A stretch of 42,603 bases of DNA from Desulforadius tongensis (GCF_016907915.1 NZ_JAFBCW010000024.1:1-42603), one strand, 5' to 3'. Shown: positions 7,949-16,908, numbered from the stretch's first letter. The notes: generated from the sequence alone by a model not told the origin. Made by a program: numbers and translations.

Positions 7949-8197
7949 TTAAAATTTCTTACTGAGAGCAGATTTAACCTGAACTCCTTTAATGCTGCCC
8001 AGTTTACCGGTTAAAGCTCCTATTTCATCCGTACTTCCTTCCACCATCAGCGATATTACACCCAGCTCTTTATTCCGGTAAGGCACCCCCATGCGGCCGA
8101 TTATGATTTTCCCAAATTCGCTGATGATGGAGTTTATTTGGGCCGCTTTATTACGATCCTCCAGCACTATGCCCACCACTCCAATACGCCTATCCAC
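7949..8197 (-). CDS. TM1266-family iron-only hydrogenase system putative regulator
   Basis: An 82-residue ACT-like protein (DRRIGVVGIVLEDRN, GRMGVPYRNKELGVISL, KGVQVKSAL). The TM1266 family is annotated as a putative regulator of iron-only hydrogenase systems because it usually sits beside hydE, hydF and hydG. Its ligand and action are not established. The start is GTG at 8197, with GGAGGTG 6 nt upstream; an ORF running a further 29 codons upstream crosses the leader terminator and is not credible as coding. It is the first gene of the maturation operon, behind the attenuator-like leader at 8221-8373. Confidence 0.88.
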   Translation of the reverse strand: MDRRIGVVGIVLEDRNKAAQINSIISEFGKIIIGRMGVPYRNKELGVISLMVEGSTDEIGALTGKLGSIKGVQVKSALSKKF

Positions 8198-8220
8198 AGA
8201 ACCACCTCCAATGACAAAAA

Positions 8221-8247
8221 CACCTGTTCCCCGAAAGGGAACAGGTG
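8221..8247 (-). terminator. Leader terminator upstream of the TM1266-like gene
   Basis: A perfect 11-bp stem CACCTGTTCCC / GGGAACAGGTG (8221-8231 with 8237-8247) is followed on the minus strand by TTTTTGT. It stands before the operon's first gene, not after a gene. Confidence 0.85.
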
Positions 8248-8373
8248 CACTTCTAAACAGTAATACAATACCCCAATGGTGCACCCCTCAAGTCAGGCCC
8301 GCGCCCTCCCCTCAGGGAACTACCTTAAATTGTCAACCCTTGGCAGCAGCATAACCCGCAGCCTCAGGTTGTT
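8221..8373 (-). promoter_or_regulatory. Structured leader of the H-cluster operon, candidate riboswitch or attenuator
   Basis: About 175 nt separate the promoter at 8380-8409 from the first start codon. The leader is GC-rich and foldable. On the minus strand AACAACCT near its 5' end can pair with AGGTAGTT further on, with one mismatch. It ends in a strong terminator (8221-8247) placed before the ribosome binding site. GGTGCAC (8278-8285) can pair with GTGCACC (8244-8250), which would take the base of the terminator arm and act as an antiterminator. I could not match it to any riboswitch class I know, including T-box, SAM, cobalamin, Moco and c-di-GMP. Confidence 0.55.
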
Positions 8374-8379
8374 GTAATC

Positions 8380-8409
8380 ATTATACCCTTTTTCCCGTTT
8401 TGCAGTCAA
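8380..8409 (-). promoter_or_regulatory. Sigma-A promoter of the H-cluster maturation operon
   Basis: The minus strand reads TTGACT (8404-8409), an 18-nt spacer and a perfect TATAAT (8380-8385). Confidence 0.75.
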
Positions 8410-8598
8410 TACAACAGTCTGAAATTTACAAAATCTTTGAACTATTAAATTCGCCTACCAGCTTTTTGCCAGCCAATAAAATTTTTTGATAAAGCAGCAT
8501 ATTTTAACATATTAAAAGGATTCTGCTTATTAATGTCGAATTTTAAAATTTGTAAACAGCTGCTCATGTCACAAATGGCAGTATCAAATGAAAAAGCA

Positions 8599-8650
8599 GG
8601 CAGCCTTTTGTACAAACGGGCGTTTATGGACGAGCCGCTGCCAAACTTGG
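8599..8650 (+). other. Inverted repeats in the cheW upstream region
   Basis: GGCAGC (8599-8604) pairs with GCTGCC (8637-8642) and encloses AAACG-gg-CGTTT. CCAAacTTGG follows directly. The region 8410-8701 has no gene, and I see no clear promoter in it. The fold could be a leader RNA element or a DNA site. It does not match the c-di-GMP riboswitch consensus that I checked because of the chemotaxis context. Confidence 0.35.
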
Positions 8651-8701
8651 TGAGATAACATTTTTCAGAATAGGTGCAATTTACTTAAGGAGGTTTTATA
8701 T

Positions 8702-9121
8702 ATGTCCGTTGTTGGGGAAGAACAGTTGGTAGTTTTCAAGCTGGGCGATCAAAAATATGCCCTGCCTATTCAGGAAACCCAGGAAATTATTCGCATGACT
8801 GAAGTTACCCGCATACCCAATGCCAGCTACTATTTAGAAGGTATTATCAACTTACGCGGCACCATCCTGCCGGTTATAAACCTCAACCGCCGCCTTGGTC
8901 TGCCGGAAAAAGAAGTGGATGAAGAAACCAGAATTGTAGTGGTGGAAAATAACGGCCAGCAGGTGGGTATGATTGTGGACAACGTTTTAGAAGTGGGACG
9001 TTACAGCGAATCCGAAGTGGAACCCCCAAGCAGCATGGGAGACAGTGCAGATTATCTTAAAGGGGTTGTTAAAAAAGGCGATCAGCTGTGGCTGTTGCTG
9101 GACTTAAATAACGTTTTATAG
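8702..9121 (+). CDS. cheW: CheW-like chemotaxis coupling protein
   Basis: CheW couples chemoreceptors to the CheA kinase at the inner face of the membrane. The 139-residue protein is a single CheW domain with the usual features: VVFKLGDQKYALPI, TRIPNASYYLEGIINLRG, and TILPVINLNRRLG. The start ATG follows an ideal AAGGAGG. The next gene, 27 nt downstream, encodes a chemoreceptor, so the two are probably co-transcribed and work together. No cheA, cheB, cheR or cheY is in the window, so the signalling partners are elsewhere. A stand-alone CheW-like adaptor for another kinase is possible. Confidence 0.93.
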   Translation: MSVVGEEQLVVFKLGDQKYALPIQETQEIIRMTEVTRIPNASYYLEGIINLRGTILPVINLNRRLGLPEKEVDEETRIVVVENNGQQVGMIVDNVLEVGRYSESEVEPPSSMGDSADYLKGVVKKGDQLWLLLDLNNVL

Positions 9122-9148
9122 TTTTTAACGGATCCTGGGGGCAAGATA

Positions 9149-10714
9149 ATGAAATTATCTCATAAGTTACTGCTTAATATTTTGATTGTGCTGGGTCTGG
9201 CTGCCGCTGCAATGGCGGTGGCTTGGACTCATTTTAATATGATACACAAATTTAATAAAGAAGTACAAGAACAAACACTGCGCTTTCAACTGATTGCTGA
9301 TATACGGTATCACTTTACCAAGCAGGAAGCATATTTAAAAGAATATATACTCAACAAAAACAAAATAGCAATTAACAGTTATAAAAGCGAATTAAAAACC
9401 ACAAAGAAAATTATAGAAAAACTAAATAATATTACCCGCGATGAAATTAATAAAGAACAAATCGAAAAAATAGTTGATCTTTACAACAGCTACAACTATT
9501 TTGTGGAACAGGAAGTTATTTCTTTTTTAAATAGTGAACCCAATTCAACAGAACAAGCATTATCCGTTTATAACTTAAATGCTAAGCCAACAGCTGTTAA
9601 TCTCATTCGCATAATTGAACAGTACAAAGACCGAAAAATGGTAACTGTTAATAAAATGGAAGAGCAGTCCCTTTACCACCTGCAAAAAGCCAAGACAGTT
9701 CTATTGCTCTTGGGTACACTGGCATTAGTTCTTGGTTTAGCAGTGAACCACATTATAGTTCGTAAAATTGTCATTACCATCACTTCCCTTTCAGAAGAAG
9801 CGAAAAAAATGGCCGCGGGAGACCTAACTGTCAGGGTAAAAGCAGCCGGTAAAGATGAGCTGGCCACCCTGGCCCAGTCTTTTAACACCATGGCAGATTC
9901 CCTGCGCCATATGGCCACCAGTTTGATGCAGAGCTCACAAAAACTGGCCTCCAACAGCCAGCAGCTTTCAGCTGCCAGCCAAGAGGTTAGTTCTGCGGTG
10001 GATGGAATAAGCAGCAGCACTGCCCAAGTTGCTTCGGTGGCCCAGCAGAGCGCCGCCGGTGCCGGCAGGGCAGCAGAACTTATTCAAAGCGTACAGCAGG
10101 CAGTAAAACTGGGGAACAGGTCAGTACAGGACACCGCTGCTAAAATAGGAGTTGTACACCAGGTTGCGGGTGAAGCCGTTAACCGCATACAGGGGCTTAA
10201 TGAAAAATCTAAGCAAATCGGATATATTACTAAGCTGATAAGCGAAATTACCGAACAAACTAATATGCTGGCATTAAATGCCGCCATTGAAGCAGCCAGA
10301 GCCGGGGAACACGGCAGGGGATTTGCGGTGGTAGCGGAAGAAGTGCGGCAGTTGGCAGAAAAATCAGCTCAGGCCGCAGCGCAGATTTCAGAATTAGTAG
10401 AAAATATTCAACATGAAACGGCCAATGCAGCTGCCTCTGTACAATCCAGCGCCAGTGAAGTGAACGAAGGAATGGAAATAGCTCAACGGGCCGGTAATTT
10501 GCTGGATGATATTAACGAGCGCATTGGCTGGGTAACAGAAATAATTGCAGAGGTGGCCAGCGGTGCCCATGAGTCCAGCAGCGGAACTAAAGATCTGGCC
10601 TCCAGCACAGAAAAAGTCACCGCCACAGTACAGCAAATTGCTTCTTCAGCCCACAGCTTGGCTGAAATGGCAGAACAACTGCAGTCACAGGTTAACAAAT
10701 TTAAAATTAACTAA
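9149..10714 (+). CDS. Methyl-accepting chemotaxis protein
   Basis: A transmembrane chemoreceptor of 521 residues. TM1 is at about 7-29. An extracytoplasmic helical sensor region of about 150 residues follows, probably a four-helix bundle. TM2 is at about 181-203, followed by a HAMP domain and a long cytoplasmic coiled coil. The hairpin tip that binds CheA and CheW is clear at about 365-395 ([20 protein letters not shown], then [19 protein letters not shown]). The ligand cannot be read from sequence. It lies 27 nt after cheW, with a terminator behind it. Confidence 0.95.
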   Translation: MKLSHKLLLNILIVLGLAAAAMAVAWTHFNMIHKFNKEVQEQTLRFQLIADIRYHFTKQEAYLKEYILNKNKIAINSYKSELKTTKKIIEKLNNITRDEINKEQIEKIVDLYNSYNYFVEQEVISFLNSEPNSTEQALSVYNLNAKPTAVNLIRIIEQYKDRKMVTVNKMEEQSLYHLQKAKTVLLLLGTLALVLGLAVNHIIVRKIVITITSLSEEAKKMAAGDLTVRVKAAGKDELATLAQSFNTMADSLRHMATSLMQSSQKLASNSQQLSAASQEVSSAVDGISSSTAQVASVAQQSAAGAGRAAELIQSVQQAVKLGNRSVQDTAAKIGVVHQVAGEAVNRIQGLNEKSKQIGYITKLISEITEQTNMLALNAAIEAARAGEHGRGFAVVAEEVRQLAEKSAQAAAQISELVENIQHETANAAASVQSSASEVNEGMEIAQRAGNLLDDINERIGWVTEIIAEVASGAHESSSGTKDLASSTEKVTATVQQIASSAHSLAEMAEQLQSQVNKFKIN

Positions 10715-10728
10715 GGTTAAAAACGCAT

Positions 10729-10765
10729 AAAAAATAGCCTTGAAATTTTACCAAGGCTATTTTTT
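10729..10765. terminator. Bidirectional terminator between the chemoreceptor and ybjQ-like genes
   Basis: A 14-bp stem AAAAAATAGCCTTG / CAAGGCTATTTTTT (10729-10742 with 10752-10765). It has A and T tracts on both sides and lies between convergent genes, so it probably serves both. Confidence 0.9.
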
Positions 10766-10773
10766 ATGCTATG

Positions 10774-11088
10774 TTAATCTAACTGCACCGCTGTACCGCT
10801 GGCCGTTACCATCAGCATGCCATCACGTATTACTTCGTAATCAATATCCACCGCCAGCACGGCGTTGGCCCCCATCTGAGCAGCCTTGCCAGCCATTTCT
10901 TCCAAAGCTATTTCCCGGGCTTGGGCCAGCTTGCTTTCATAAGCACCGGAACGCCCGCCAACAATATCGGAAATACTGGCAAAGAGATCCCGTACAATAT
11001 TTGCTCCCATGATAGCTTCCCCGGCAACAATACCCAAGTACTTGGTAACCTTTCGTCCTTCAACGGTATTGGTAGTGGTAATAAGCAT
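10774..11088 (-). CDS. YbjQ/UPF0145-family protein
   Basis: A 104-residue protein of the YbjQ family, also called the putative heavy-metal-binding domain family. Typical features are the start [14 protein letters not shown], then [16 protein letters not shown] and [17 protein letters not shown]. No function is established for the family. The start ATG follows AGGAGG. It may be the distal gene of the heme operon, since hemL ends 130 bases upstream on the same strand, although an inverted-repeat element lies between them. Confidence 0.88.
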   Translation of the reverse strand: MLITTTNTVEGRKVTKYLGIVAGEAIMGANIVRDLFASISDIVGGRSGAYESKLAQAREIALEEMAGKAAQMGANAVLAVDIDYEVIRDGMLMVTASGTAVQLD

Positions 11089-11114
11089 TGTTTCAGCCTC
11101 CTAGCATAAAAAAT

Positions 11115-11177
11115 TTATCTTACTGAGCCCGGCAGCATTTGCACACCGCTGGTCTGCTCCTGCAAATGGCTGCCGGG
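11115..11177 (-). repeat. Intergenic inverted-repeat element, copy A
   Basis: The arms CCCGGCAGCATTTGCA (11128-11143) and TGCAAATGGCTGCCGGG (11161-11177) pair with a single bulge. The flank TATCTTACTGAG is shared with related elements at 13556 and 16945. It lies between hemL and the ybjQ-like gene and could act as a terminator, a processing site or a mobile palindrome. Confidence 0.6.
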
Positions 11178-11215
11178 GTTTTCACTTCCTTTGGTACCAC
11201 CTGCAGCCCAAAGGG

Positions 11216-12508
11216 CTACTTAATTTTCTTAAATGCTTTTCTAGCCGCTTCAATGGTAAAATCTATATCCTCATCGGTATGAGCCGCCGACATAAAAGCC
11301 GCTTCAAACTGCGACGGGGCCAGGTATACCCCTTCCTCCAGCATGGCCCTGAAAAAGGCGGCAAATTTTTCAGTATCAGAACTGCTGGCAGTATTAAAAT
11401 CAACCACCTCTTGATCAGTAAAGAAGGTACATACCATGGAACCAACCCGGTTTTGAGTTACAGCCACTCCCGCTTCTTTAGCCGCTTCGGCCAAACCATC
11501 TGCCAGTTTGGCGGCTTTACGATCCAGTTCTTCATATACACCGGGCTTGGCCAATTCAGTTAGCGTGGCAATGCCGGCAGTCATGGCCAGCGGATTGCCG
11601 GACAGTGTGCCTGCCTGGTACACCGGTCCAACAGGAGATACATGCTCCATTATTTCCTTTTTACCGCCATAGGCTCCCACCGGCAGCCCACCGCCGATAA
11701 CCTTACCAAAGCAGGTGAGATCCGGCTCAATATTATATAAAGACTGGGCACAGCCATAGGCCACTCTAAACCCGGTCATTACTTCATCAAATATCAACAG
11801 GCTGCCGTACTCTTTGGTCAGTTGGCGCAAGCCTTCCAGGTATCCCGGTTGGGGCGGTACCACCCCCATGTTACCGGCCACCGGTTCTATAATTACCGCT
11901 GCAATATCTTCCCCTTCCAGCTCAAACACTTTCTTTAGTGTTTCCAAATCATTATAGGGGGCCGTGATGGTATTGCTGGCAATGCCCTCCGGTACCCCCG
12001 GGCTGGTGGGAACACCGTGGGTCAGCGCACCGGAACCGGCTTTAATCAATAAAAAATCGGCATGTCCATGATAGCATCCCTCAAATTTCACTATTTTATT
12101 TCTTCCGGTATACCCCCGGGCCAGGCGCAGTGCACTCATGGTGGCCTCGGTGCCGGAGTTTACCATGCGTACCATTTCCACAGAGGGTACCGCTTCCACA
12201 ATCATGCGGGCCAACTCCGTTTCCTGCTCGGTGGGTGCCCCGTAGCTGGTTCCCTTTTCCAAATAGTTCTGCAGCCCCTCCATCACTGCCGGGTGACGAT
12301 GACCTAAAATCAGCGGCCCCCACGAACATACATAATCTATGTAACGGTTTCCATCCACATCCCATATATATGCACCCTGCCCCCGGGCAATGAACAGCGG
12401 GTCCGCTCCCACTGATTTAAAAGCCCTCACCGGGCTGTTTACACCGCCCGGTATGTACTTCCGGGCCTCTGCAAACATTTCCCTAGATTTATTAAATGAT
12501 TTAGACAT
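11216..12508 (-). CDS. hemL: Glutamate-1-semialdehyde 2,1-aminomutase
   Basis: HemL is the PLP-dependent enzyme that converts glutamate-1-semialdehyde to 5-aminolevulinate, the second step of C5 tetrapyrrole synthesis after HemA. It is 430 residues long. The start is [16 protein letters not shown], followed by [26 protein letters not shown], and [16 protein letters not shown] with the PLP lysine. The start ATG follows TAAGGAGG. It is the last heme gene in the operon, although it acts early in the pathway. Confidence 0.97.
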   Translation of the reverse strand: MSKSFNKSREMFAEARKYIPGGVNSPVRAFKSVGADPLFIARGQGAYIWDVDGNRYIDYVCSWGPLILGHRHPAVMEGLQNYLEKGTSYGAPTEQETELARMIVEAVPSVEMVRMVNSGTEATMSALRLARGYTGRNKIVKFEGCYHGHADFLLIKAGSGALTHGVPTSPGVPEGIASNTITAPYNDLETLKKVFELEGEDIAAVIIEPVAGNMGVVPPQPGYLEGLRQLTKEYGSLLIFDEVMTGFRVAYGCAQSLYNIEPDLTCFGKVIGGGLPVGAYGGKKEIMEHVSPVGPVYQAGTLSGNPLAMTAGIATLTELAKPGVYEELDRKAAKLADGLAEAAKEAGVAVTQNRVGSMVCTFFTDQEVVDFNTASSSDTEKFAAFFRAMLEEGVYLAPSQFEAAFMSAAHTDEDIDFTIEAARKAFKKIK

Positions 12509-12576
12509 TATAAAGCCTCCTTAATCCCGGCACCACCTGTCCCACTCTTCCAAAGCGGTGTTCACCGGGGTAATCT

Positions 12577-13047
12577 TTAATCTGCAAAGTAAGTCATGCT
12601 GCTCTTTTTAAGTTCCCTGGTACTGAATAACAACCTGTAATCCGCCACTCCCACAGACCGGGCCATTTCTTCCGCCAGTGCCTTACATTCTTCCCTGGTC
12701 TGCTTGTGTATCATGGTATAAAGATTGTAGGGCCAGTGTTTCCCGGTTTTGCGCTGGTAACAGTGGGTTACTTCCGGGTGTTGAGCTAACTTTTCACCCA
12801 CTTCCTTGGCCCTATCTTCCGGAACACGCCATACCACCATGGCGTTGGCCACATAACCCACCCGCTGGTGCCGCAGGGCAGCACCTATTCTTCTTAAATA
12901 ACCCTTTTGTTTAAGCTCATTCACTTTATTTAACATCTCTTCTTCAGCAAGTCCAAACTGCAATCCCAACTGGGCAAAGGGCCGGGACACCAAGGGCAGC
13001 CCGGCCTGCAGTGCTTTGATTATATTTTTCTCCAGCTCGGTGAGCAT
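12577..13047 (-). CDS. ahbB: Siroheme decarboxylase subunit AhbB (Lrp/AsnC-like)
   Basis: AhbA and AhbB form the siroheme decarboxylase that makes 12,18-didecarboxysiroheme in the alternative heme route. The protein looks like an AsnC/Lrp regulator (winged helix, then an ACT-like domain) but belongs to the NirD/G/H/L-related enzyme family, as shown by GYLRRIGAALRHQRVGY and TGKHWPYNLYTMIH. The start is taken as ATG 13047, where GGGGTG is suitably spaced; an ATG 12 nt upstream overlaps ahbA and has no site. Which of the two subunits is called A or B follows order and similarity and is less certain than the function. Confidence 0.85.
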   Translation of the reverse strand: MLTELEKNIIKALQAGLPLVSRPFAQLGLQFGLAEEEMLNKVNELKQKGYLRRIGAALRHQRVGYVANAMVVWRVPEDRAKEVGEKLAQHPEVTHCYQRKTGKHWPYNLYTMIHKQTREECKALAEEMARSVGVADYRLLFSTRELKKSSMTYFAD

Positions 13048-13048
13048 A

Positions 13049-13510
13049 CTACACCCCATTCAGTTCAAAATTTACCATCACTTTAAAAAACCTTTCTGCC
13101 GGCAGGTTTAATATATCTGTAATGCCCGTTTCGGTACTGATTTCCTGCAGTATTTTTTCTACCTTTTGCGGTGAATCCGCCAGTATGGTAAACCACATAT
13201 TGTATTCATGTTCCCGCAAATAGTTGTGGGTAATACCGGGATAGCTGTTAACCACCGCAGCCACTTCATCCACCCGGTCAGCGGGAACCTTCATGGCGCA
13301 CAGCGTTCCCCTGTACCCCAGTTTACGGGAATCAAATATACCACCCAACCGGCGAATAATGTCTGCATCCATTAAACGCTTAAGACGGCTGAGCACCTCT
13401 TCTTCGGTGATATTCAGTTTTTCTGCCAGTTCTTTATAAGGTCGAGAAACTATGGGGAAATCAGTTTGTACCAAGTTAAGCAGTTTTTTGTCTAATGCAT
13501 CCAGCTTCAT
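13049..13510 (-). CDS. ahbA: Siroheme decarboxylase subunit AhbA (Lrp/AsnC-like)
   Basis: Partner subunit of the siroheme decarboxylase. It is 153 residues, with an N-terminal winged helix (LDKKLLNLVQTDFPIVSRPY, then SRLKRLMDADIIRRLGG) and a C-terminal ACT-like half with the family's HNYLREHEYNMWFT. The histidine-rich segment is typical of the decarboxylase family and not of DNA-binding Lrp proteins. The start ATG follows GAGGTAG. Its stop lies 1 nt before the ahbB start, which suggests coupled, equal synthesis of the two subunits. Confidence 0.86.
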   Translation of the reverse strand: MKLDALDKKLLNLVQTDFPIVSRPYKELAEKLNITEEEVLSRLKRLMDADIIRRLGGIFDSRKLGYRGTLCAMKVPADRVDEVAAVVNSYPGITHNYLREHEYNMWFTILADSPQKVEKILQEISTETGITDILNLPAERFFKVMVNFELNGV

Positions 13511-13555
13511 AATCTACCTCATACATTTTTTAATGTTCCGTACCTTGATAAAACG

Positions 13556-13613
13556 TTATCTTGTTAAGTCCGGCAGCTGCACACTGAAAAAACTTCTGCA
13601 AATGACTGCCGGA
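13556..13613 (-). repeat. Intergenic inverted-repeat element, copy B
   Basis: The arms TCCGGCAG (13569-13576) and CTGCCGGA (13606-13613) pair perfectly, with TGCA / TGCA inside. The flank TATCTTGTTAAG resembles the one beside copies A and C. It lies between ahbD and ahbA. Confidence 0.55.
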
Positions 13614-13636
13614 TCCTTTCTACCTTCACCCGTTTA

Positions 13637-14629
13637 TTAATACCCCTTACGCCCATGATACAGGCACCAGGGTTCTTCGGCCATAAAATCCCCGTGGTAG
13701 TAATAAGCCCTGGCCCGGCAGCCGCCACAGATATTGTTGTAACGGCAGGTACCGCAGCCGCCCTGCAGCGGTTCATTGCGCAGGCGGTTAAAAACCTCGT
13801 TATCCCGCCATATCTCGCTAAAGGGAGTTTCCCGCACATTACCCACCGGGATATTCAGGTAGGCACAGGGCTGCACATCTCCCTTGGGACTGATAATACA
13901 ATAGGATGTGCCGGCCAGGCAACCCTTACTAAAACGCATATTTATACCCATTTGTTTGGCAATGCGCATAAACTGCGGCGCACAGGTCGGTTTCAGTTCG
14001 ATACCCACCTGCTGCTGCTTTTTCATAATGCGATGAAGCAATTTTTCATACTGTTCCGCCCGTAACGACTCCTGCTCAATGTTAACCGCCCTGCCGGTGG
14101 GCACTAAAAAGAATATGTGGTGGGCCACCGCACCTTCTTTAACTGCCAAGTCAGTCAGTTCTTCCACCTCATCGTAATTCCAATCCACCACGGTGGTGTG
14201 GATTTGAAATGGAAGTCCTGCTTCCCGGCAGCTGCGCATCCCCTGAAGGGCATCCTGCCAGGCATTTTCAGCATTTCGAAAGCGGTTATGCTTGGCAGCA
14301 TCTACACTATCCAAACTAATACCCACACCCATGGCCCCTGCTTTCTTTAGGAGCCTGGCCACCTGCGGGGTAATTAGTGTGCCGTTGGTTCCCAAAACCG
14401 GCCGCAGTCCCTTAAACCGGGCATATTCCACCAGTTCAAAAATATCATCGCGCATCAGCGGTTCACCACCGCTAAAGATTAAAATTTTAAAGCCTGCTTT
14501 TACTATTTCATCTATTAACGCTTTGCCTTCTTCAGTATTTAACTCTTCTTCCACCTTGGCCCCGGCATCGCGGTAACAGTGCTCACAGTACATGTTGCAG
14601 GCGTTTGTAGTGTTCCAAGATACCAGCAC
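13637..14629 (-). CDS. ahbD: Radical SAM heme synthase AhbD (Fe-coproporphyrin III decarboxylase)
   Basis: AhbD oxidatively decarboxylates two propionates of Fe-coproporphyrin III to vinyl groups, the last step of the siroheme route to heme. The radical SAM motif is NACNMYCEHCYRD (Cys11, Cys15, Cys18), followed by FSGGEPLMRDD. The C-terminal SPASM-like cysteines include QGGCGTCRYNNICGGCRAR. It is 330 residues. The start is GTG at 14629, directly after the hemB stop, with AAGGAGGGTAATTAA upstream. AhbC is a homologue in the same operon; the assignment as AhbD rests on sequence type and position. Confidence 0.88.
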   Translation of the reverse strand: MLVSWNTTNACNMYCEHCYRDAGAKVEEELNTEEGKALIDEIVKAGFKILIFSGGEPLMRDDIFELVEYARFKGLRPVLGTNGTLITPQVARLLKKAGAMGVGISLDSVDAAKHNRFRNAENAWQDALQGMRSCREAGLPFQIHTTVVDWNYDEVEELTDLAVKEGAVAHHIFFLVPTGRAVNIEQESLRAEQYEKLLHRIMKKQQQVGIELKPTCAPQFMRIAKQMGINMRFSKGCLAGTSYCIISPKGDVQPCAYLNIPVGNVRETPFSEIWRDNEVFNRLRNEPLQGGCGTCRYNNICGGCRARAYYYHGDFMAEEPWCLYHGRKGY

Positions 14630-15616
14630 TTAATTACCCTCCTTAAGCCAGCGGGCAGCATCCTTGGCGTGATAGGTGATGATAATGTCCGCCCCGGCCC
14701 GTTTAAAAGCGGTCAGTGTTTCCATCACCACACGCTTTTCATCAACCCAGCCCCTTTGGGCGGCAGCCTTAATCATGGCATATTCACCGCTGACATTATA
14801 AACCGCAGTGGGATAACCAAACTCATCCTTAATACGGCGTAAAATATCCATATAGGCCAAGCCCGGCTTAACCATCACTATGTCGGCCCCCTCTTCAATG
14901 TCCAGCCAGGTTTCCCTCAGTGCCTCATCACCGTTCGCCGGGTCCATTTGGTATGCTTTGCGGTCACCAAACTGCGGTGCTGAACCCGCCGCTTCCCTAA
15001 AGGGGCCGTAATAGGCGGACGCATATTTGGCGGAATAAGACATAATGGGAATATCAGCAAACCCGTTTTCATCCAGCGCGCTGCGGATGGCCGCCACCCG
15101 GCCGTCCATCATGTCCGATGGAGCCACCATATCTGCCCCGGCTCTAGCATGGGATACCGCGGTTTTGGCCAGTAATTCCAATGTGGGATCATTGTCCACA
15201 CTGCTGCCGTTGATAATCCCGCAGTGCCCGTGGCTGGTAAATTCACACAGGCACACATCTGTAATCACCAGCAGCTGCGGGTATTTTTCTTTTATCGCCC
15301 GTACCGCCCGCTGCACAACACCGTTATCATCATAGGCCGCTGATCCCACCTCATCCTTTTCCCTTTCCTCCAGCACACCAAATATTATCACCCCGGGAAT
15401 CCCCAGCTGTACCACTGGCTGCAGCTCTATCAACAGCTCATCAATGGAAAAATTATAAATCCCCGGCATGGAGGAAACTTCCTTTTTCACACCCTGCCCT
15501 GGTGTAACAAAAACGGGATAAATTAAATCCTCCACCCGCAGGTGGTGCTCTCTTACCAGCCGCCGTATACTCTCACTGGCCCGCAGGCGGCGCATACGTA
15601 CAGTTGGAAAAGTCAA
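14630..15616 (-). CDS. hemB: Delta-aminolevulinic acid dehydratase (porphobilinogen synthase)
   Basis: HemB condenses two 5-aminolevulinate molecules to porphobilinogen. Visible features are the N-terminal [14 protein letters not shown], the metal-site cysteines in [15 protein letters not shown], and the two active-site lysines in [14 protein letters not shown] and [14 protein letters not shown]. It is about 328 residues. I place the start at TTG 15616, because GAGAGG abuts the upstream ATG (15625) but stands 9 nt before the TTG. This also matches where HemB proteins usually begin. Confidence 0.95.
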   Translation of the reverse strand: MTFPTVRMRRLRASESIRRLVREHHLRVEDLIYPVFVTPGQGVKKEVSSMPGIYNFSIDELLIELQPVVQLGIPGVIIFGVLEEREKDEVGSAAYDDNGVVQRAVRAIKEKYPQLLVITDVCLCEFTSHGHCGIINGSSVDNDPTLELLAKTAVSHARAGADMVAPSDMMDGRVAAIRSALDENGFADIPIMSYSAKYASAYYGPFREAAGSAPQFGDRKAYQMDPANGDEALRETWLDIEEGADIVMVKPGLAYMDILRRIKDEFGYPTAVYNVSGEYAMIKAAAQRGWVDEKRVVMETLTAFKRAGADIIITYHAKDAARWLKEGN

Positions 15617-15680
15617 GACAATCATCCTCTCAATTAGTTTTCATTGCCTGATGACGCGCTGTATGGCATGCCGGTCTTTA

Positions 15681-16856
15681 TTATCCCAAGCCGATTTCTT
15701 CATCCGTCAGATAACAGGCCGGGTCCTCCATCCAAAAATCATTGTATACCGCTTCGGCCCGGGCCCGAAAGTTGCCGTTACATACATCAAGCCACCGGCA
15801 TACTGCACATCTACCCTTTAGCAGCGGTTTCCTGTTCTTCAGGCCGCCTAAAATGGGATGGCTGGTGTCAGTCCATATATCACTGAATTTGCGCTCCCTA
15901 ACATTGCCAAAGGTATGGTTTTGGGTAAACTGGTCCGCGTGGACATTGCCGTACCAATCCACCTGACCAATGGCTATACCGCTGCGGTTGCCGCCGTTTC
16001 TGCTCAGCAGCTGCCAGGCCCGTTCCGCCCGCCGGGGATCCTTTTCTTTTAGTTTCAGGTAGATATAAACGGCATCGGCATGATTATCCACCGTCAGTAT
16101 TTCTTTTTGCAAACCACGACGATGCATATCTTCCGTCCGCTCCATAATCAAATCCAGCACCGCCCTGGTTTCTTCATGGGTAATGTCTTCATCTTTCATA
16201 TCACTGGCCCGCCCCGAATAAACCAGGTGATAAAAACAGGCTCTGGGAATATTCTCTTCTTCCAACAAATCAAAAATATCATTTAGTTCGTTAATATTAT
16301 GACGGTTAATGGTAAAACGCAGACCAACCTTTTGCCCCACTTCCAAGCAGTGGCGAATACCTTTTAACGCCGCGTCAAAAGCACCTTTTCGACCGCGGAA
16401 ACGGTCGTTGTTTTCTCCTATCCCATCCAAACTGATACCCACGTAACCTACACCGATATCTTTAATTTTCCGGGCCACATCGGGTGTAATCAGTGTGCCG
16501 TTGGTGGATATGGTTACCCGCAGTCCCAGCTGTCTGGCATATGAAGCCAATTGAAAAAAGTCCGGTCTGGCCAGTGGTTCACCCCCGGAAAACAGCACCA
16601 CCGGTACTTTAAATTCAGCCAGGTGGCGCAAAAACTGCCTGCCTTCATCAGTGTTCATTTCATCGGTATATTTTTGAGCATCGGAATTAGAGTAGCAGTG
16701 TATGCATTTAAGGTTGCAGGTGCGGGTGACGTTCCACACCACCACCGGCCCGTGTCCGCCGTGGGTGCCGTGCACCTGCCGGCAGGAATCATGAGAGTAT
16801 CTCAACCTGTCACCAAAATTTTCACTGCCAAAGAGAAGTTTGCTAACGCTAATCAT
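15681..16856 (-). CDS. ahbC: Radical SAM 12,18-didecarboxysiroheme deacetylase AhbC (NirJ-like)
   Basis: AhbC removes the two acetate side chains from didecarboxysiroheme to give Fe-coproporphyrin III. The radical SAM motif is TRTCNLKCIHCYS (Cys47, Cys51, Cys54), followed by VLFSGGEPLARPD. The C-terminal SPASM-type cysteines are in KGRCAVCRWLDVCNG. The N-terminal segment rich in His and Gly before the radical SAM domain is typical of AhbC/NirJ. It is 391 residues. The start ATG follows ATGGGGTG. It is preceded by a hairpin at 16878-16908. Confidence 0.9.
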   Translation of the reverse strand: MISVSKLLFGSENFGDRLRYSHDSCRQVHGTHGGHGPVVVWNVTRTCNLKCIHCYSNSDAQKYTDEMNTDEGRQFLRHLAEFKVPVVLFSGGEPLARPDFFQLASYARQLGLRVTISTNGTLITPDVARKIKDIGVGYVGISLDGIGENNDRFRGRKGAFDAALKGIRHCLEVGQKVGLRFTINRHNINELNDIFDLLEEENIPRACFYHLVYSGRASDMKDEDITHEETRAVLDLIMERTEDMHRRGLQKEILTVDNHADAVYIYLKLKEKDPRRAERAWQLLSRNGGNRSGIAIGQVDWYGNVHADQFTQNHTFGNVRERKFSDIWTDTSHPILGGLKNRKPLLKGRCAVCRWLDVCNGNFRARAEAVYNDFWMEDPACYLTDEEIGLG

Positions 16857-16877
16857 CAGTTCACCCCATTTTTAAAG

Positions 16878-16908
16878 AAAACCTTGGCCTTATAAATACC
16901 AAGGTTTT
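16878..16908. terminator. Hairpin before ahbC, possible attenuator
   Basis: A 10-bp stem AAAACCTTGG / CCAAGGTTTT (16878-16887 with 16899-16908). On the minus strand it is followed by a T-rich tail broken by a C. It lies inside the operon between cobA-hemD and ahbC, so it could partly terminate transcription or protect the 3' segment of the message. Confidence 0.5.

Noticed and set aside
8221-8373. Leader RNA read as a T-box, SAM, cobalamin, Moco or c-di-GMP riboswitch, or as 6S RNA
   Set aside because: None of the conserved core sequences I know for these RNAs is present. The 5' and 3' ends pair only weakly, and the 3' end forms a separate terminator hairpin, unlike 6S RNA.
11180-11215. T-box-like GGTGGTACC on the minus strand after hemL
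   Set aside because: It lacks the T-box stem I and specifier region and lies at the end of hemL. The rest is an inverted-repeat element.
12577-13510. Lrp/AsnC transcription regulators
   Set aside because: The proteins have the fold, but they sit between ahbD and hemL and carry the histidine-containing segments of siroheme decarboxylase subunits.
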